From contig NC_088913.1 of NCBI RefSeq assembly GCF_963576675.1, positions 88,721,001-88,785,000 on the forward strand: DNA of 64,000 bases, given 5' to 3'. Under the pieces are notes generated by a model. The model was given only the letters and a program-made list of their open reading frames with translations, did no database searches and was not told where the DNA came from. Of this stretch, positions 11,291 to 22,932 are shown piece by piece. The stretch is from Euphorbia lathyris. Lineage: Eukaryota; Streptophyta; Magnoliopsida; Malpighiales; Euphorbiaceae. Made by a program: the position numbers and the translations under genes. Numbering within the stretch: position 1 is the first letter of the stretch; the number at the start of each line of letters is the position of its first letter.

Positions 11291-12641
11291 TGTTGGTCCC
11301 TTGTAAGGTTGCAAATATAGTTCCAAGGGGGGGTTAGGAACTATTTTACCTTTTTAAAATGATTCGGGCAGATTTCTTTTCTTTGAGAAAAGATTATATA
11401 ACAGCGGCGCTTAGCAATCAGCAAGACATTGGCTTAGTCAACTAGTGACTAGGTCAGCTTCGTTGCTTAGGTCAGGAAATAGCACTTAGAGTCTATTCCT
11501 GAACTAACTCGTTGGTAGCGCACACTCAGCTTGACCTCTTTTACTTGGTCAGTTTTAGTTTGTTTTAAGCAAGCAATATATTAAGGAGTTAAGGGTTAGA
11601 AATACTTCACTCAGCGGAGTTATCCAGGTTCGGCTTCTTCTAAGCCTACGTCCTGTCCCCGGAACACGTTCTGAGATTTCCAATTCACTACTGAGCTCTT
11701 TAAAGGTAGAGACTCGAAAACCCTTTACAAATCAGAAGCTGAGTATAACAAGAGTACCTTCCTCTATACCTCTACTCACTTCTATTCTAATTCACTAAGT
11801 ACTAAAACCGAGTACTCAGCTTCTCCTTTCTTCAACTAGAAATGATTAAGATTTGTCCTAAACAACAATTGCTAGAACACCTTAGATGATTGAAGATCAA
11901 TCACTCTAGACTTTTACACAAATGAATAAGCTTGTAGTGTAAGAATTTGCTTTGCTTTTGATGGAGAACTTTTGTATACGTTTGATCAGCGTAACGGCTT
12001 TTGCTCAAAAGTTCTCTTTTTAATATGGACTCTGAATGCTCTATTTATAGAGAGCTGAAGGGCATCGGGTTATTTCGAATTTCGAAATAACTGTTGGAGG
12101 GAAACGGCTTCATGTCGCTTTCACTCAGTCTGCACAGCAGTTCTCTTAGCCAATCAGATTCCAGCATCTTCTGTTTTTCGGTCAGTGTGGCAGTATGTTC
12201 CTCCAATTTAGGTAACGTCAACCAGACAGCTTGCTGCATCTTCTGTTCTTTACCACTTGAGGAAATACTTGGTCTGGAAGTTGCTTTGTGGTCAGCTGCT
12301 GTTTTGTACGTTTTGTCGAGACAGCTCAGCAGCTTCATACCGAAGTTGTCTACGTGGATCTTCTAGATCCTTCTTTGCTCAGCATGCGTTTCATCACTTC
12401 AACGGCAATGTTTTGAAATACGCGGGCTGAGTGATCTTGGGCTTGTTTGACTTGGGCCTTGACTTCCATATAGGGCTTGAGCCTTATGATCTTTATGTCT
12501 TATAATAAATTATAAACTCAACATTGAACAAACACATTAGTAACAATAAATCAAAGCATTTAAACTTAGTGTGTTGTAGAATATTTAATTTCACTTAATT
12601 AATTTTGTCAAATCAAAATCCTGTGGAATGGTGTTTCAACA
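11291..12641 (-). mobile_element. SIRE-type element 3' LTR
   Basis: This 1351-bp LTR has plus-strand ends TGTTGGTCCC and GTGTTTCAACA, which are TG...CA bounded in either reading. It is near-identical to 20154-21506, with single-base changes and a few short indels (for example in the G-run near 11330). The adjoining polypurine tract shows that this is the 3' copy. Confidence 0.93.
12042..12049 (-). promoter_or_regulatory. TATA box in SIRE-type 3' LTR
   Basis: The minus strand reads TATAAATA, about 600 bp into the LTR. It is conserved at 20907-20914 in the other LTR. Confidence 0.6.
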
Positions 12642-13124
12642 AACTCCCTCATTTTGATGTTGGCAAAACTAATCAGCAAGGAACTCAGCGTTGAGCTCCC
12701 CCATGATAGTTGACCTTTTTAATTAAGTGAACTCCCCCGTAAGGGTAGAGCAACTGCCTTAGTTTTATTCTAAACATTCTAAGGTTTAATTGCATAAGTC
12801 TAAGATCAGTTTTCAGGTATAGGCCAGCTTATGGAACATATTCTATTTTACTCAGAATTCAGCGGAAGTAATGTATAGTGATAGAGCGCTGAGTAATTTA
12901 TTTGTTCAATGGTTTATATTTGACAAGTTCAAACATTTGTTTTTATGCATTTAAAAAATACTTAGCATTTGCAGGATGAATAACAATAGTTGAATAACAA
13001 TGCAAGTATTCCAAATTCAAAATTCAAAATAACAGAAGTTAGGCATATTGAATTTCTTTAAAGAATAAGATAAAGACAAGACAGAACAGAAAACAAAACA
13101 GACAAATTCTTTCCTTCCTAACAT
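12642..13124 (-). mobile_element. SIRE-type 3' untranslated region with polypurine tract
   Basis: The minus-strand sequence AAAATGAGGGAGTT at 12642-12655 abuts the 3' LTR and is the probable polypurine tract. The rest, between the third ORF and this tract, is AT-rich and has no ORF that I can support. Confidence 0.65.
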
Positions 13125-14833
13125 CTAACTTGGAGTTCCTTCTCCAGAATTGCCACTTTTCTCCCCCGTTTTGCCAGCATCATCAGTAGGCAAATTGTCG
13201 GTAGGGGCAGTGGACTTGGTTGGTTCTTGCAGCAGACGAATTTGACCCTCCAAAAAATTCATGTGACTGACCATAGTCAACATGAGTTCGGTCATTTTGG
13301 TCATATAATTTTGGGTTGGCTGCTGCGCCTGAACCGAAGAGAAGTGGTTGATCAGGTCATAGATTTCACGCAGAATTTGGTGAGTTACATATGGATAAGA
13401 GGACTGATCTTGAGTGGACTGGTTATGGTTTGGTGGAGGATGAACTTATTCTTGAAGCAGAGTGTTAGCTGATGCAATGACACGCCGTCCTGATTCAATG
13501 GCACCTAGGTGTGCAAATTTAGTAGGAGTGGGCTCGCACTGAGTGCCTTGAGCAACGACAGGACTATGGGGTGTGTGGACTTCAGTTGCTGAGTTGCTCT
13601 GGTATTGAGTTGAAGGTGGGATTTGAGCTTCTTTTGGACTAGCAGGGGTTTTGGCTTGTTTCTCACTTTGAGGAATAGAGGCTTGTTTTTGTGGAGAACC
13701 CTCTTGAGTAATGTTGGGTTTAAGAACAGTTTCTTCTTCTGTTCTCATTTTCTTCTGAGCTGACTCAGCTATGTCCTGATCAGCTTTCTTTTTGTTTCTT
13801 TCCATTAGCCTTACCTTTCTTGGGACAGTACGAATATCCTTCGAACAGGTTCCCTTTTTCTTCTTCTTCTCAGCTTGAGCAATCTCAGATGGCTCAGTAG
13901 AAGTATACTGAGTTTGAGGTTCATTTGTTGGTTCTATACCATCATCAGATTGAGCAGTTTCAGCCATAACATCAGCTATAATATCGTCCAGATCTGTTAG
14001 ATTTTCCATTTCTCCAATGGATTGCTCAGCCATAATATCCTCCTTCTCAGCGGTTCCATTTCCGTCATATCCTTTTAAGGGTTGACTATGTGATAGTCCA
14101 TTCAGCAGACCTGCAGTGATAGCATTTCCTGATGAATTTATTTCACCTACAGTCTCTATATTCTTGTCCTGTATTATCTTTGTAATGAAAGAACCCAAAC
14201 GGAGCTTCCTTCCACTTCGTTGAAAAGCTCCGACCAAAAAGAGAGGAAGATTGAATGGAGTGCTGGTCAGCATATGCCAGATGAAACATTGTTCAAAGTT
14301 GGAGGCGGATGAGGGTGAGATGAGTTTAGGAAAGATGAAGTTGGTCAGTATGAAGTGGACCATCTTCTGATTTTTGCCCATGCAGGTGCTGGGTACTTCT
14401 CCTTTGTGGTTTCTGGGTTTACAGAACCCCTTCATCTTTTCTGCAACTGATTATGGTATTGGGTCCTTTGTTGTCCTGGACTGGATTCCTGTGTTTGGTA
14501 TATCTAGCAGTGTTGCTAGATATTCAGGAGTTATCACCATCTTTTGACCTTTAACTGTGGTTTTTAAGTAGTCGGAGTCATCTGCATCAACGTGCAGGTT
14601 GGAGTAGAATTCTCTCACTATCGTGGGATAGGTTTGTCCGGAAAGAGAGAAGAGACCTTTCCATTTGTTCTTTTCGATCCATTCACAGAATGGTTTCTCA
14701 GAAGAGACGAAACCGGAATGAAAGTATTGGCCCAAGAGTGTACCTTGATCATCCTTCTTATCATGCTAGTTGAAGGACCAGCCTGATCAGTGGATTTGAG
14801 GGTTGGAGAGAAGGTACTATTGTTGAAGGACAT
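13125..14833 (-). pseudogene. SIRE-type third (envelope-like) ORF
   Basis: The reading starts at ATG 14833 (MSFNNSTFSPTLKS), right after pol, and ends at a TAG at 13125. The N-terminal 200 residues contain KWKGLFSLSGQTYPTIVREF and MVITPEYLATLLDIPNTG, a fold also seen in plant transposon-associated proteins. The rest is lysine-, glutamine- and proline-rich, with a basic stretch (RKVRLMERNKKK). It ends in a hydrophilic tail with a Leu-rich segment near 13260. It is broken by a frameshift at about 14735-14765, an in-frame TAA at 14451 and a TAA at 13446. I see no signal peptide or convincing membrane segment, so an envelope role is not supported. A diverged relative lies at 22933-24082. Confidence 0.8.
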
Positions 14834-15314
14834 TTTTTTTTTTAAAGTTCTGAAGCTCTTAAGTGCTTAAGGAAAATTCTGAAGCTTTCTAAAGTTCAGT
14901 GCGCATGAAAAGAGGGTAGTGGGTTAATATCCACTATTTATAGATTTTTAACTTAGGTTTTCGTTTGAATTTTGGTCGGTTTTGCCCTTGGGTTGTCCAA
15001 TCGGCAGAAACCCCTGACATTTATGACACTTTTAAGACATATTCGGCGCATGCGCAGTACAGGTGTCATTACGCGTGTGGTGGCATTAAATGCTAATAAT
15101 TACTTTTACTCAGCGTTTGTTGTTATAAACGTTTCATATTCTGAGTAGTCAGTTTTGTTCAACGGATAGTTATAGAGATTAGTTACTCGGCATGAGATAA
15201 CTCACTCAGTGTGCATTTATTTCTGGGCATGTGATTTTGAATGAAAATCTTTAGACACACAGCATGGTATTACTCATTCAGCATGCATCATATCACATCT
15301 TTTACTTAGGAATT
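14834..15314 (-). mobile_element. SIRE-type spacer between pol and third ORF
   Basis: This 480-bp noncoding stretch is internal to the copia element. A poly-A/T tract at 14835-14845 precedes the third ORF. No splice or promoter signal can be claimed. Confidence 0.6.
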
Positions 15315-18300
15315 TTAAGATAGTGGATTAAACATACCAATGGCTTCTCTCAGTATGCTGAATTGCTCTCGTGCTAGAGGCTTTGTAAAGATATCAGCAA
15401 GCTGCTCATCTGTTGGCACATAAGTCAGCTTAATTTCTTTCTTGGGTACATGATCTCTGATGAAGTGATGCCTTATGCCGAAATGCTTCATCCTGCTGTG
15501 CTGGATTGGGTTCTTTGAGAGGTCAATTGCACTTTTGTTGTCGCATTTGACTTCAATTGTCTTTGTTTGAACACCATAATCTTCAAGCTGTTGCTTAATC
15601 CATAGGACTTGAGCAACACAGTTTCCAGCAGCAATGTACTCAGCTTCAGTTGTGGACAGGGCTACTGACGCCTGCTTCTTGCTGAACCAAGATACAAGAC
15701 AGCTTCCTAGGAAATGGCATCCTCCAGAGGTGCTTTTTCTTTCCAGCTTGTCTCGTCCATAGTCAGCGTCGGTGTATCCAATGAGTGTAAAGTCATGAGT
15801 ATTTGGATACCACAAACCTGCATTTACTGAGCTTTGCAAATATCTAAGGATCCTTTTTACAGCTATGTAATGGGATTCCTTAGGGTTAGCCTGATATCTA
15901 GCATAATAACATACTGAGAACTGAATGTCCGGCCTACTTGCTGTTAAGTAAAGTAAAGAGTCAATCATACCTCGGTACAACTTGCTGTCTACTGACTTAC
16001 CATTCTCATCAGCACAAAGGACAGTGTCAGTGCCCATAGGAGTGGATATTGGCTTACAATGTTCTAGTTCATATTTCTTCAATATCTCCTTGGCATATTT
16101 AGCTTGACTGATGAATATGCCATTCTTTCCTTGTTTAATTTGAAGTCCGAGGAAGAAGTTGAGTTCTCCCATCATTGACATTTCGAATTCAGTATGCATT
16201 TGTTTGCTAAATTCCTTGCATATAGATTCATTAGTAGCACCAAATATGATGTCATCTACATATATTTGTGCCAGCAGGGTATCTTTACCCTTTCTCTTAA
16301 TGAATAAGGTTGTATCAGCTTGACCCCTGACATAATTTCTAGTCAGTAAGAAGTTGGTCAGCCTCTCATACTAAGCACGTGGTGCTTGCTTGAGACCATA
16401 CAGAGCCTTTTTGAGTTTGTAAACGTGGTTTGGGAACTTAGAATCCTCAAACCCTGGAGGCTGATTGACATAGACCTCCTCGTTTATTACTCCATTAAGA
16501 AATGCACTTTTAACATCCATTTGAAACAGTTTAAAATTCATATACGATGCATATGCGCATAAAATCCTAATTGCTTCTAGCCTTGCCACTGGGGCAAAGG
16601 TCTCACCATAGTCAATACCTTCTTGCTGACTGTAGCCCTGAGCTATAAGTCTTGCCTTGTTTCTGACTACGTTTCCTTGTTCATCCAGCTTGTTCCTGAA
16701 GACCCATCTCGTTCCAATGGTCTTTTGGCTCCTTGGATGTGGCACTAGCTCCCATACATTATTCCTCCTGAATTGATTGAGTTCATCTTGCATGGCATTC
16801 ATCCAAAATTCGTCATGCTCAGCTTCGGCAAAGTTCTTCGGCTCCTGTACTGAGACAAAAGCTACATTACCGAGATACTTCCTTAGTTGATTTCTTGTCA
16901 TCAGCGTATTTCCAGCTGAGTCAAGAATTGCATTTTCTGAATGCCCTCTTGGGACTCTTATCTCCTTGGGTAGATTTGTGTCTTGTTCTATCTGTGTTTC
17001 AACATTCTCTGCAGAAGTAGATTGGTCAGTGAAAGTAATTTTAGGTTCACTCTTACTCTTGGTCAGCCGTTTTGTGAAGGACTCAGTAGCTGGTTCTTGA
17101 TCAGCAGGTGCTGAGTTTGGTTCATCTTCTATCAGCGGCTGGTATCTTTCTACAAGGTCAGTTTCATCGAATTGCACATGTATAGATTCTTCTAATACTT
17201 GAGTTCTGTTATTAAAAACTCTGTATGCTTTGCTATTTGTTGAGTAGCCTAGAAAGATAGCCTCATCAGCTTTTGAATCAAATTTAGCTAAGCTATCTTT
17301 GGTGTTCAAAATAAACCATCTACAGCCAAAGGCACGAAAGTAACCAATGTTGGGCTTTCGTCCTTTCCAAAGTTCATAAGGGGTTTTCTTGAGTATAGGT
17401 CTAACTAGAGCCCTATTCAGAATATAGCATGCTGTGTTAACAGCTTCTCCCCAAAAATACTTTGGAAGCCTATGCTCATCCAGCATTGTCCTGGCAATCT
17501 CAACCAGAGTTCTGTTCTTCCTTTCAACAACCCCATTTTGCTGAGGCGTTCTAGGAGTAGAGAAGTTGTGGTCAATGCCGCTGGCTTCACATAATTCAAC
17601 GAACTTTTGGTTTTTGAATTCTCCACCGTTATCACTACGGATATGAGCTAATTTTAGGTCTTTCTCATTTTCAATTTTTCTGACCAAGTTTGAAAATGTC
17701 TCAAAGGTCTCATCCTTGCTGGTCAGCAAGATAACCCACGTATACCGAGAGAAGTCATCTACAATGACCAAGGAAAATCTTCTTCCACCCAGACTCAGCG
17801 GCTGGACTGGACCGAAGAGATCCAAGTGTAGTAACTCTAACGGACGTTTAGTTGAGACAATGTTTTTACTATGAAAAGATTGTTTGGTTTGTTTTCCAGC
17901 TTGGCAAGCATGGCATAGTTGATCTTTTTGAAATTTAAGTTCAGGCAGTCCCTCAACCAATTGCTTTCTTGCTAATTTGGCCAGGAGGTCCATGCTTACA
18001 TGACCACGTCTTCTGTGCCATAGCTAGGAATTTTCTTCCTTTGTGACTAAGCATACAGTTTTTGAAAACTTCTTTTCTAGGTTCAGCATGAAGACATTGT
18101 CTATCCGAGGGGCAGTTAAGATTAACTCATTTGTTTTTCCCTCATATATTTTACATCCAGTATCGTCAAATATAACTTTTCTCCCATTATCACATAGCTG
18201 AGCTACGCTGAGTAAGTTATATTTGAGTCCGCTAACTAGGGAGACAGATTCAATAGTGGGATTACCTCCAACGGTGCCTGATCCTACTATCTTACCCTTT

Positions 18301-18407
18301 TTGTTGTCTCCAAAACTTACGCTTCCTCCTCGTTTACGTTCAAACGTGATAAATTGAGTTTCATCACCCGTCATATGCCTTGAGCATGCGCTCTCAATAT
18401 ACCACAT
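15315..18407 (-). pseudogene. SIRE-type pol: protease, integrase, RT, RNase H
   Basis: One frame runs from ATG 18407 to the stop at 15315. It has the protease site (IESACSRHMTG), an integrase zinc site ending CHACQAG, a DDE core ([24 protein letters not shown]), the RT palm with QIYVDDIIFG near 16260, and RNase H (YTDADYGRD, STTEAEY, VKCDNKSA). Two in-frame TAG stops break it, at 18024 (CAG to TAG) and at 16371 (TGG to TAG in QAPRAWY). In the protease the catalytic Asp is Glu (WYIES instead of WYLDS), so the copy should be protease-dead. The domain order protease-integrase-RT-RNase H defines it as Ty1/copia. Confidence 0.95.
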
Positions 18408-18924
18408 TTTTTACTTCTCGGCACATCTCAGGCTTACCTGCATTGTGATCAGTTTCCTTTAGGTACCCAATTCTTTTTGGGTCCTGACTTGTTAGGTTCA
18501 ACAGGTAAAGCATCATATTTTATTTTGTGGCGACATATATTGACAGTATGGCCACTTTTTCCACAGAAGTCACAACTGACTTTCTATTTAGGACTCTTTA
18601 CTGACTTGTCAGCACCCCAGTGCTGAGCGTGCCAGCACACCTTAGTGGTGTGTCCTAACTTCCCACAAAAGTCACACTGGACTCTTCGCTAGGGATTTCG
18701 TCTCTGCTGAGTACCTTGGTACTGAGTACCTTGATACTGAGTTCTCAGAGGAACATGGTTTTTGTTTGGAACCTTTAATTGGTTCTGGAGGGTTGTGACG
18801 TCCTTCCTCAGTTTCTTTGAAACTGACTGGACTTCAGAGACATACTCATGTATGATTTTCATATTATCATGCAGAGTTGAGTTGTCCTGTAGAAGGAATC
18901 TGAGGTCACTCAGTTTAACCTCTT
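18408..18924 (-). pseudogene. SIRE-type gag-pol junction with two more CCHC knuckles
   Basis: No single frame is open. In pieces it encodes two retroviral-type zinc knuckles, CDFCGKLGHTTKVC near 18650 and CDFCGKSGHTVNIC near 18560, both CX2CX4HX4C. A repetitive segment (TQYQGTQYQGTQ) lies between them and gag. It joins gag to pol, but stops and shifts have broken it. Confidence 0.8.
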
Positions 18925-20103
18925 CTACTTCATCACAACGCCGGCTGAGTGCTCTTCATTTTCTGACTTATCAGATTGGTCAGCATGCTCAGAAATGCAT
19001 GGCTCAGCAAGTTCGTCAGCCATGAAGCATATCTTTGCTGACTCTGTGGCCTCAGCTTCAGTTGATGAAGAATCATCACTGTCACTCCATGTTGCCACCA
19101 TTGCCTTCTTTTTGTCTTTCCTCAGAGTTGGGCAGCTTGACTTGATGTGTCCGGTTTGATGGCACTCAAAGCATGTAATGGGCTTTGAGTTGTCCTTCTT
19201 GAATTTGCTGTCACTTGAGTCAGCCTTATACTTGTCAAATTTTCTATAAGGCTTTTTGGAGTATTTGTCATTCCTTTTGAACAGCCTCTTCATCTTTCTT
19301 GTGAACATAGCCATCTCCTCATCGTCAGTTGAGCCATCATCGGTTGAGTCAGCTTTCATGACAAGTGACTTTTGTTTCTTGTCTTCGGATTTTTCTTTCA
19401 CCTCGAAATTCTTCATGGATATCTCATGGGTCAGCAGTGATCCGATGAGTTCATCATATTTATAGGTGGTTAAATCCTGAGCTTCTTCAACGGCTGTCTT
19501 CTTGGCTTGCCAGTCCTTAGGAAGACTTCTGAGTATCTTCTTGACTTGTTCTTCTTCAGTGAAGATTTTTCCAAGTCTTTTGAGCTCATTTATGATGTTG
19601 GTGAATCTTGCATTCATCTCAGAAATCCCCTCATCATTGTTCATTTCGAACAGCTCATATAATCTCATTTGCTGGTTGACCTTGGACTCTTTCACCTTGT
19701 TGGTTCCTTCGTAGGTCACCTCCAGCTTTCTCCAGATCTCCTGTGCGGACTCACACCCTGATATTTTGTTGTATTCTACAGCATCCAGTGCACAGTGAAG
19801 CATATTTATAGCCGAGGCATGATTTTGCAGCTTCTTGAGATCATCCTTTGCCCATTCAACCTCAGCTTTAACAACTGACTGGCCAGCAACAACTTTCACA
19901 GGTACAAACGGGCCTTGGACTATTGATAGACAGGCACTCATGTTTGTAGCTTGAATAAAGTTCTTCATCCTATTCTTCCAAAAGGTATAGTTTGACCCGA
20001 AGAATAGGGGAGGCCTAGTAATGGACATCCCCTCAGGTAATATCTGAGTTGTCTGGTTTCCAGGGAGAAACCGAGTGCTGTTTTCACCCATGGTATGGAT
20101 CAA
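18925..20103 (-). CDS. SIRE-type gag
   Basis: This 392-residue frame starts at ATG 20103, about 35 bp after the primer site. The copia capsid region includes PPLFFGSNYTFWKNRMKNFI, SAQEIWRKLEVTYEG, MRLYELFEMNNDEGISEM and EQVKKILRSLPKDW. A lysine-rich stretch follows, then a CCHC knuckle (CFECHQTGHIKSSC, around residue 310) and an acidic Ser/Asp/Glu-rich tail. Gag forms the particle and packages the RNA. It is the best preserved gene of the element. In intact relatives gag is read through into pol; here the frame ends at 18925. Confidence 0.9.
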   Translation of the reverse strand: MIHTMGENSTRFLPGNQTTQILPEGMSITRPPLFFGSNYTFWKNRMKNFIQATNMSACLSIVQGPFVPVKVVAGQSVVKAEVEWAKDDLKKLQNHASAINMLHCALDAVEYNKISGCESAQEIWRKLEVTYEGTNKVKESKVNQQMRLYELFEMNNDEGISEMNARFTNIINELKRLGKIFTEEEQVKKILRSLPKDWQAKKTAVEEAQDLTTYKYDELIGSLLTHEISMKNFEVKEKSEDKKQKSLVMKADSTDDGSTDDEEMAMFTRKMKRLFKRNDKYSKKPYRKFDKYKADSSDSKFKKDNSKPITCFECHQTGHIKSSCPTLRKDKKKAMVATWSDSDDSSSTEAEATESAKICFMADELAEPCISEHADQSDKSENEEHSAGVVMK

Positions 20104-20139
20104 CTCTAGGTTGTTAGACCTTTAGTAATGAGCTTTTAG

Positions 20140-20151
20140 GCTCTGATACCA
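20140..20151 (-). promoter_or_regulatory. primer binding site (initiator tRNA-Met)
   Basis: The minus strand reads TGGTATCAGAGC, the standard plant copia primer site complementary to the 3' end of initiator tRNA-Met, two bases from the LTR. Confidence 0.92.
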
Positions 20152-20153
20152 CT

Positions 20154-21506
20154 TGTTGGTCCCTTGTAAGGTTGCAAATATAGTGCCAAGGGGGGGGGGG
20201 TTAGGAACTATTTTACCTTTTTAAAATGATTCGGGCAGATTTCTTTTCTTTGAGAAAAGATTATATAACAGCGGCGCTTAGCAATCAGCAAGACACTGGC
20301 TTAGTCAACTAGTGACTAGGTCAGCTTCGTTGCTTAGGTCAGGAAATAGCACTTAGAGTGTATTCCTGAACTAACTCGTTGGTAGCGCACAACTCATTGA
20401 CCTCTTTTACTTGGTCAGTTTTAGTTTGTTTTAAGCAAGCAATATATTAAGGAGTTAAGGGTTAGAAATACTTCACTCAGCGGAGTTATCCAGGTTCGGC
20501 TTCTTCTAAGCCTACGTCCTGTCCCCGGAACATGTTCCGAGATTTCCAATTCACTACTGAGCTCTTTAAAGGTAGAGACTCGAAACCCTTTACAAATCAA
20601 AAGTTGAGTATAACAAGAGTACCTTCCTCTATACCTCTACTCACTTCTATCCTAATTCACTAAGTACTAAAACCGAGTACTCAGCTTCTCCTTTCTTCAA
20701 CTAGAAATGATTAAGATTTGTCCTAAACAACAATTGCTAGAACACCTTAGATGATTGAAGATCAATCACTCTAGACTTTTACACAAATGAATAAGCTTGT
20801 AGTGTAAGAATTTGCTTTGCTTTTGATGGAGAACTTTTTTATACGTTTGATCAGCGTAACGACTTTTGCTCAAAAGTTCTCTTTTTAATGTGGACTCTGA
20901 ATGCTCTATTTATAAAGAGCTGAAGGGCATCAGGTTATTTCGAATTTCAAAATAACCGTTGGAGGGAAACGGCTTCATGTCGCTTTCACTCAGTCTGCAC
21001 AGCAGTTCTCTTAGCCAATCAGATTCCAGCATCTTCTGTTTTTCGGTCAGTGTGGCAGTATGTTCCTCCAATTTAGGTAACGTCAACTAGACAGCTTGCT
21101 GCGTCTTCTATTCTTTACCACTTGAGGAAATACTTGGTCTGGAAGTTGCTTTTTGGTCAGCTGCTATCATGTACGTTTTGTCGAGACAGCTCAACAGCTT
21201 CATACCGAAGTTGTCTACGTGGATCTTCTCGATCCTTCTTTGCTCAGCATGCGTTTCATCACTTCAACGGCAGCGTTTTGAAATACGCGGGCTGAGTGAT
21301 CTTGGGCTTGTTTGACTTGGGCCTTGACTTCCATATAGGGCTTGAGCCTTATGATCTTTATGTCTTATAATAAATTATAAACTCAACATTGAACAAACAC
21401 ATTAGTAACAATAAATCAAAGCATTTAAACTTAGTGTGTTGTAGAATATTTAATTTCACTTAATTAATTTTGTCAAATCAAAATCCTGTGGAAAGGTGTT
21501 TCAACA
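20154..21506 (-). mobile_element. SIRE-type element 5' LTR
   Basis: This 1353-bp LTR is next to the primer site and the 3' LTR at 11291-12641 matches it. Its minus-strand TATA box (TATAAATA) is at 20907-20914, with AGAGC downstream, about 595 bp into the LTR. Confidence 0.93.
20907..20914 (-). promoter_or_regulatory. TATA box of SIRE-type 5' LTR
   Basis: The minus strand reads TATAAATAGAGC. This is the probable core promoter for the genomic RNA of this element. Confidence 0.62.
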
Positions 21507-21668
21507 ACCATGACCTTCCTCATGGTTCTCACCGTGTCCTGGGTAAGGCATCTCAACTTCGCGGTCCATTCTGTTGCGTCGAGCTTGTCTGAACAGTCTT
21601 CTCCTTCTTCTGTATGTTCTTTCTATCTCAACGTCTATAAGAAGGATAGGAACACCTGCTCTTCTCAT
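21507..21668 (-). pseudogene. element A gag, N-terminus
   Basis: From ATG at 21668 the minus strand reads MRRAGVPILLIDVEIERTYR, then an Arg-rich segment and an acidic His-rich segment up to the copia insertion. It joins the frame at 11290 once the copia element and one copy of ACCAT are removed. The basic N-terminus is typical of Athila-type gag. Confidence 0.82.
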
Positions 21669-21765
21669 ACAAAGCTAACAATCGAAATGCACAAACTGTA
21701 CAAACAGGTGGTTATCAGGTAATGAAATAAGCATACAGATTCTTCCATATTTCAGTTTAAACAAT

Positions 21766-21782
21766 CCCCGGCAACGACGCTA
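21766..21782 (-). promoter_or_regulatory. primer binding site of element A (tRNA-Asp)
   Basis: The minus strand reads TAGCGTCGTTGCCGGGG, which complements the 3' end of tRNA-Asp with two mismatches. It is preceded by AGTTTT, as in the other Athila-type elements of this window. Confidence 0.8.
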
Positions 21783-21788
21783 AAAACT

Positions 21789-22927
21789 TGGTGTTTAGAA
21801 TAGGGACACTAGCAAGTGTACTAGGTCGTGTGTAGTGTGGCAAGACTAAGTGTCGTATTCCACATGGATTGAACTTAAATAGGAAGAATAAGTTACCTTA
21901 AGTGTTAGATGCAAATTCTGAAGAGTGTTAATGATAGTGACTTCAACATAAACAAATGTCAAACAGGCAAGTAAAGTGTGCAATCAAAATAAACAAACAC
22001 AGGCCTAACAATATGCCTAACGAACAACTGTGCCTATCCTTTTTATATGAAGAAGTGAATCAATATTCCTGAGTTGGGTCTTTCCCTCATTGGTCACTAA
22101 GGTCAGGTATCCCATTTCCAAAGTTCCTAAGTAAATGATATTAACCAAGTATCCTTGTGCTAATTCATAAACAAGCATTAGGCCTAGGGGAACATTTGTA
22201 AAGAAACCCCAATATGTAGTGGTTTTCGTATCCGTCCACCACAACATATGCCGATTAACTGTTTCCATCATATCGGAGCACTCTCGTGTCATCCTTAATA
22301 ACTATCAAATAGACTCGATCATAATCTATTCTTAAAGCAAGTCAATAACACTCAATCATGGATAAAACACTTCATTATTTAGATAAGGATACTTACAGTC
22401 GCCGTTTAAATGGCTGGCTAGGCCTGCTGAAGAACTACTCACCCATTACTATGAGTGAACAACTTCTTCCCAAAAGCATCATCGTTCAAAATAAAAACAG
22501 AGAAATTAAAAGCTAAGGGTGGCGCTAATGCCTAGATATCCTTCTACCTAAAACATTCTTCCTATTTATACTCTTACATCACCCCTAATTACAAGGGCAA
22601 AGAGTCACAAAAAGGTACAAAACAAGGACAACTAAATGATCTTCATACACTTGACGCGAGATGGAGAGATGTCTTGCTTTCCACGTCTTTCTCCCTTTCT
22701 CTCTCCTGTGACTTGCTCGACTCGTGCTATTATCCCTTTCATTCCAACTGACCCGATAAATGCTGCTGTTTATGCTGTTCTGTTCTACCGAGAGGCTGTT
22801 CTTGAAGAATCCTGCTTAAACTGTAATTTCTGGCTGTTTCTTCCATTACTGGTTGAAAACTGGTACTTTAAGGCTCTTTTCCATATGAATGCTTGTCTTC
22901 AAAATTCTTCTCTTTTCACTCGCATCA
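21789..22927 (-). mobile_element. element A 5' LTR (right boundary approximate)
   Basis: The U5 end is fixed by the primer site (plus strand TGGTGTTTAG at 21789). A minus-strand TATA box lies at 22563-22570. The outer end is placed at the CA of 22927 because SIRE-type coding similarity starts shortly after, but no second LTR is available to confirm it. ORFs across 22636-22935 are chance readings. Confidence 0.65.
22563..22570 (-). promoter_or_regulatory. TATA box of element A LTR
   Basis: The minus strand reads TATAAATAGGAAG, about 360 bp from the inferred LTR start. Confidence 0.55.
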
Positions 22928-22932
22928 CTTGG

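Larger units (their letters stand above)
11291..21506 (-). mobile_element. complete SIRE-type Ty1/copia retrotransposon
   Basis: The element is 10,216 bp, bounded by direct LTRs (11291-12641 and 20154-21506) and flanked by the 5-bp target duplication ACCAT at 11286-11290 and 21507-21511. On the minus strand the order is 5' LTR, primer site, gag, protease, integrase, RT, RNase H, a third ORF, polypurine tract, 3' LTR. Long LTRs, multiple CCHC knuckles and an extra 3' ORF are features of the SIRE/Maximus lineage. The LTRs differ by scattered substitutions and small indels. It is inserted in the gag of element A. Confidence 0.95.

Noticed and set aside
13125..14833. Calling the SIRE third ORF a true envelope gene
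   Set aside because: No signal peptide, no convincing transmembrane segment and no surface-protein motif are visible; only the position is envelope-like.
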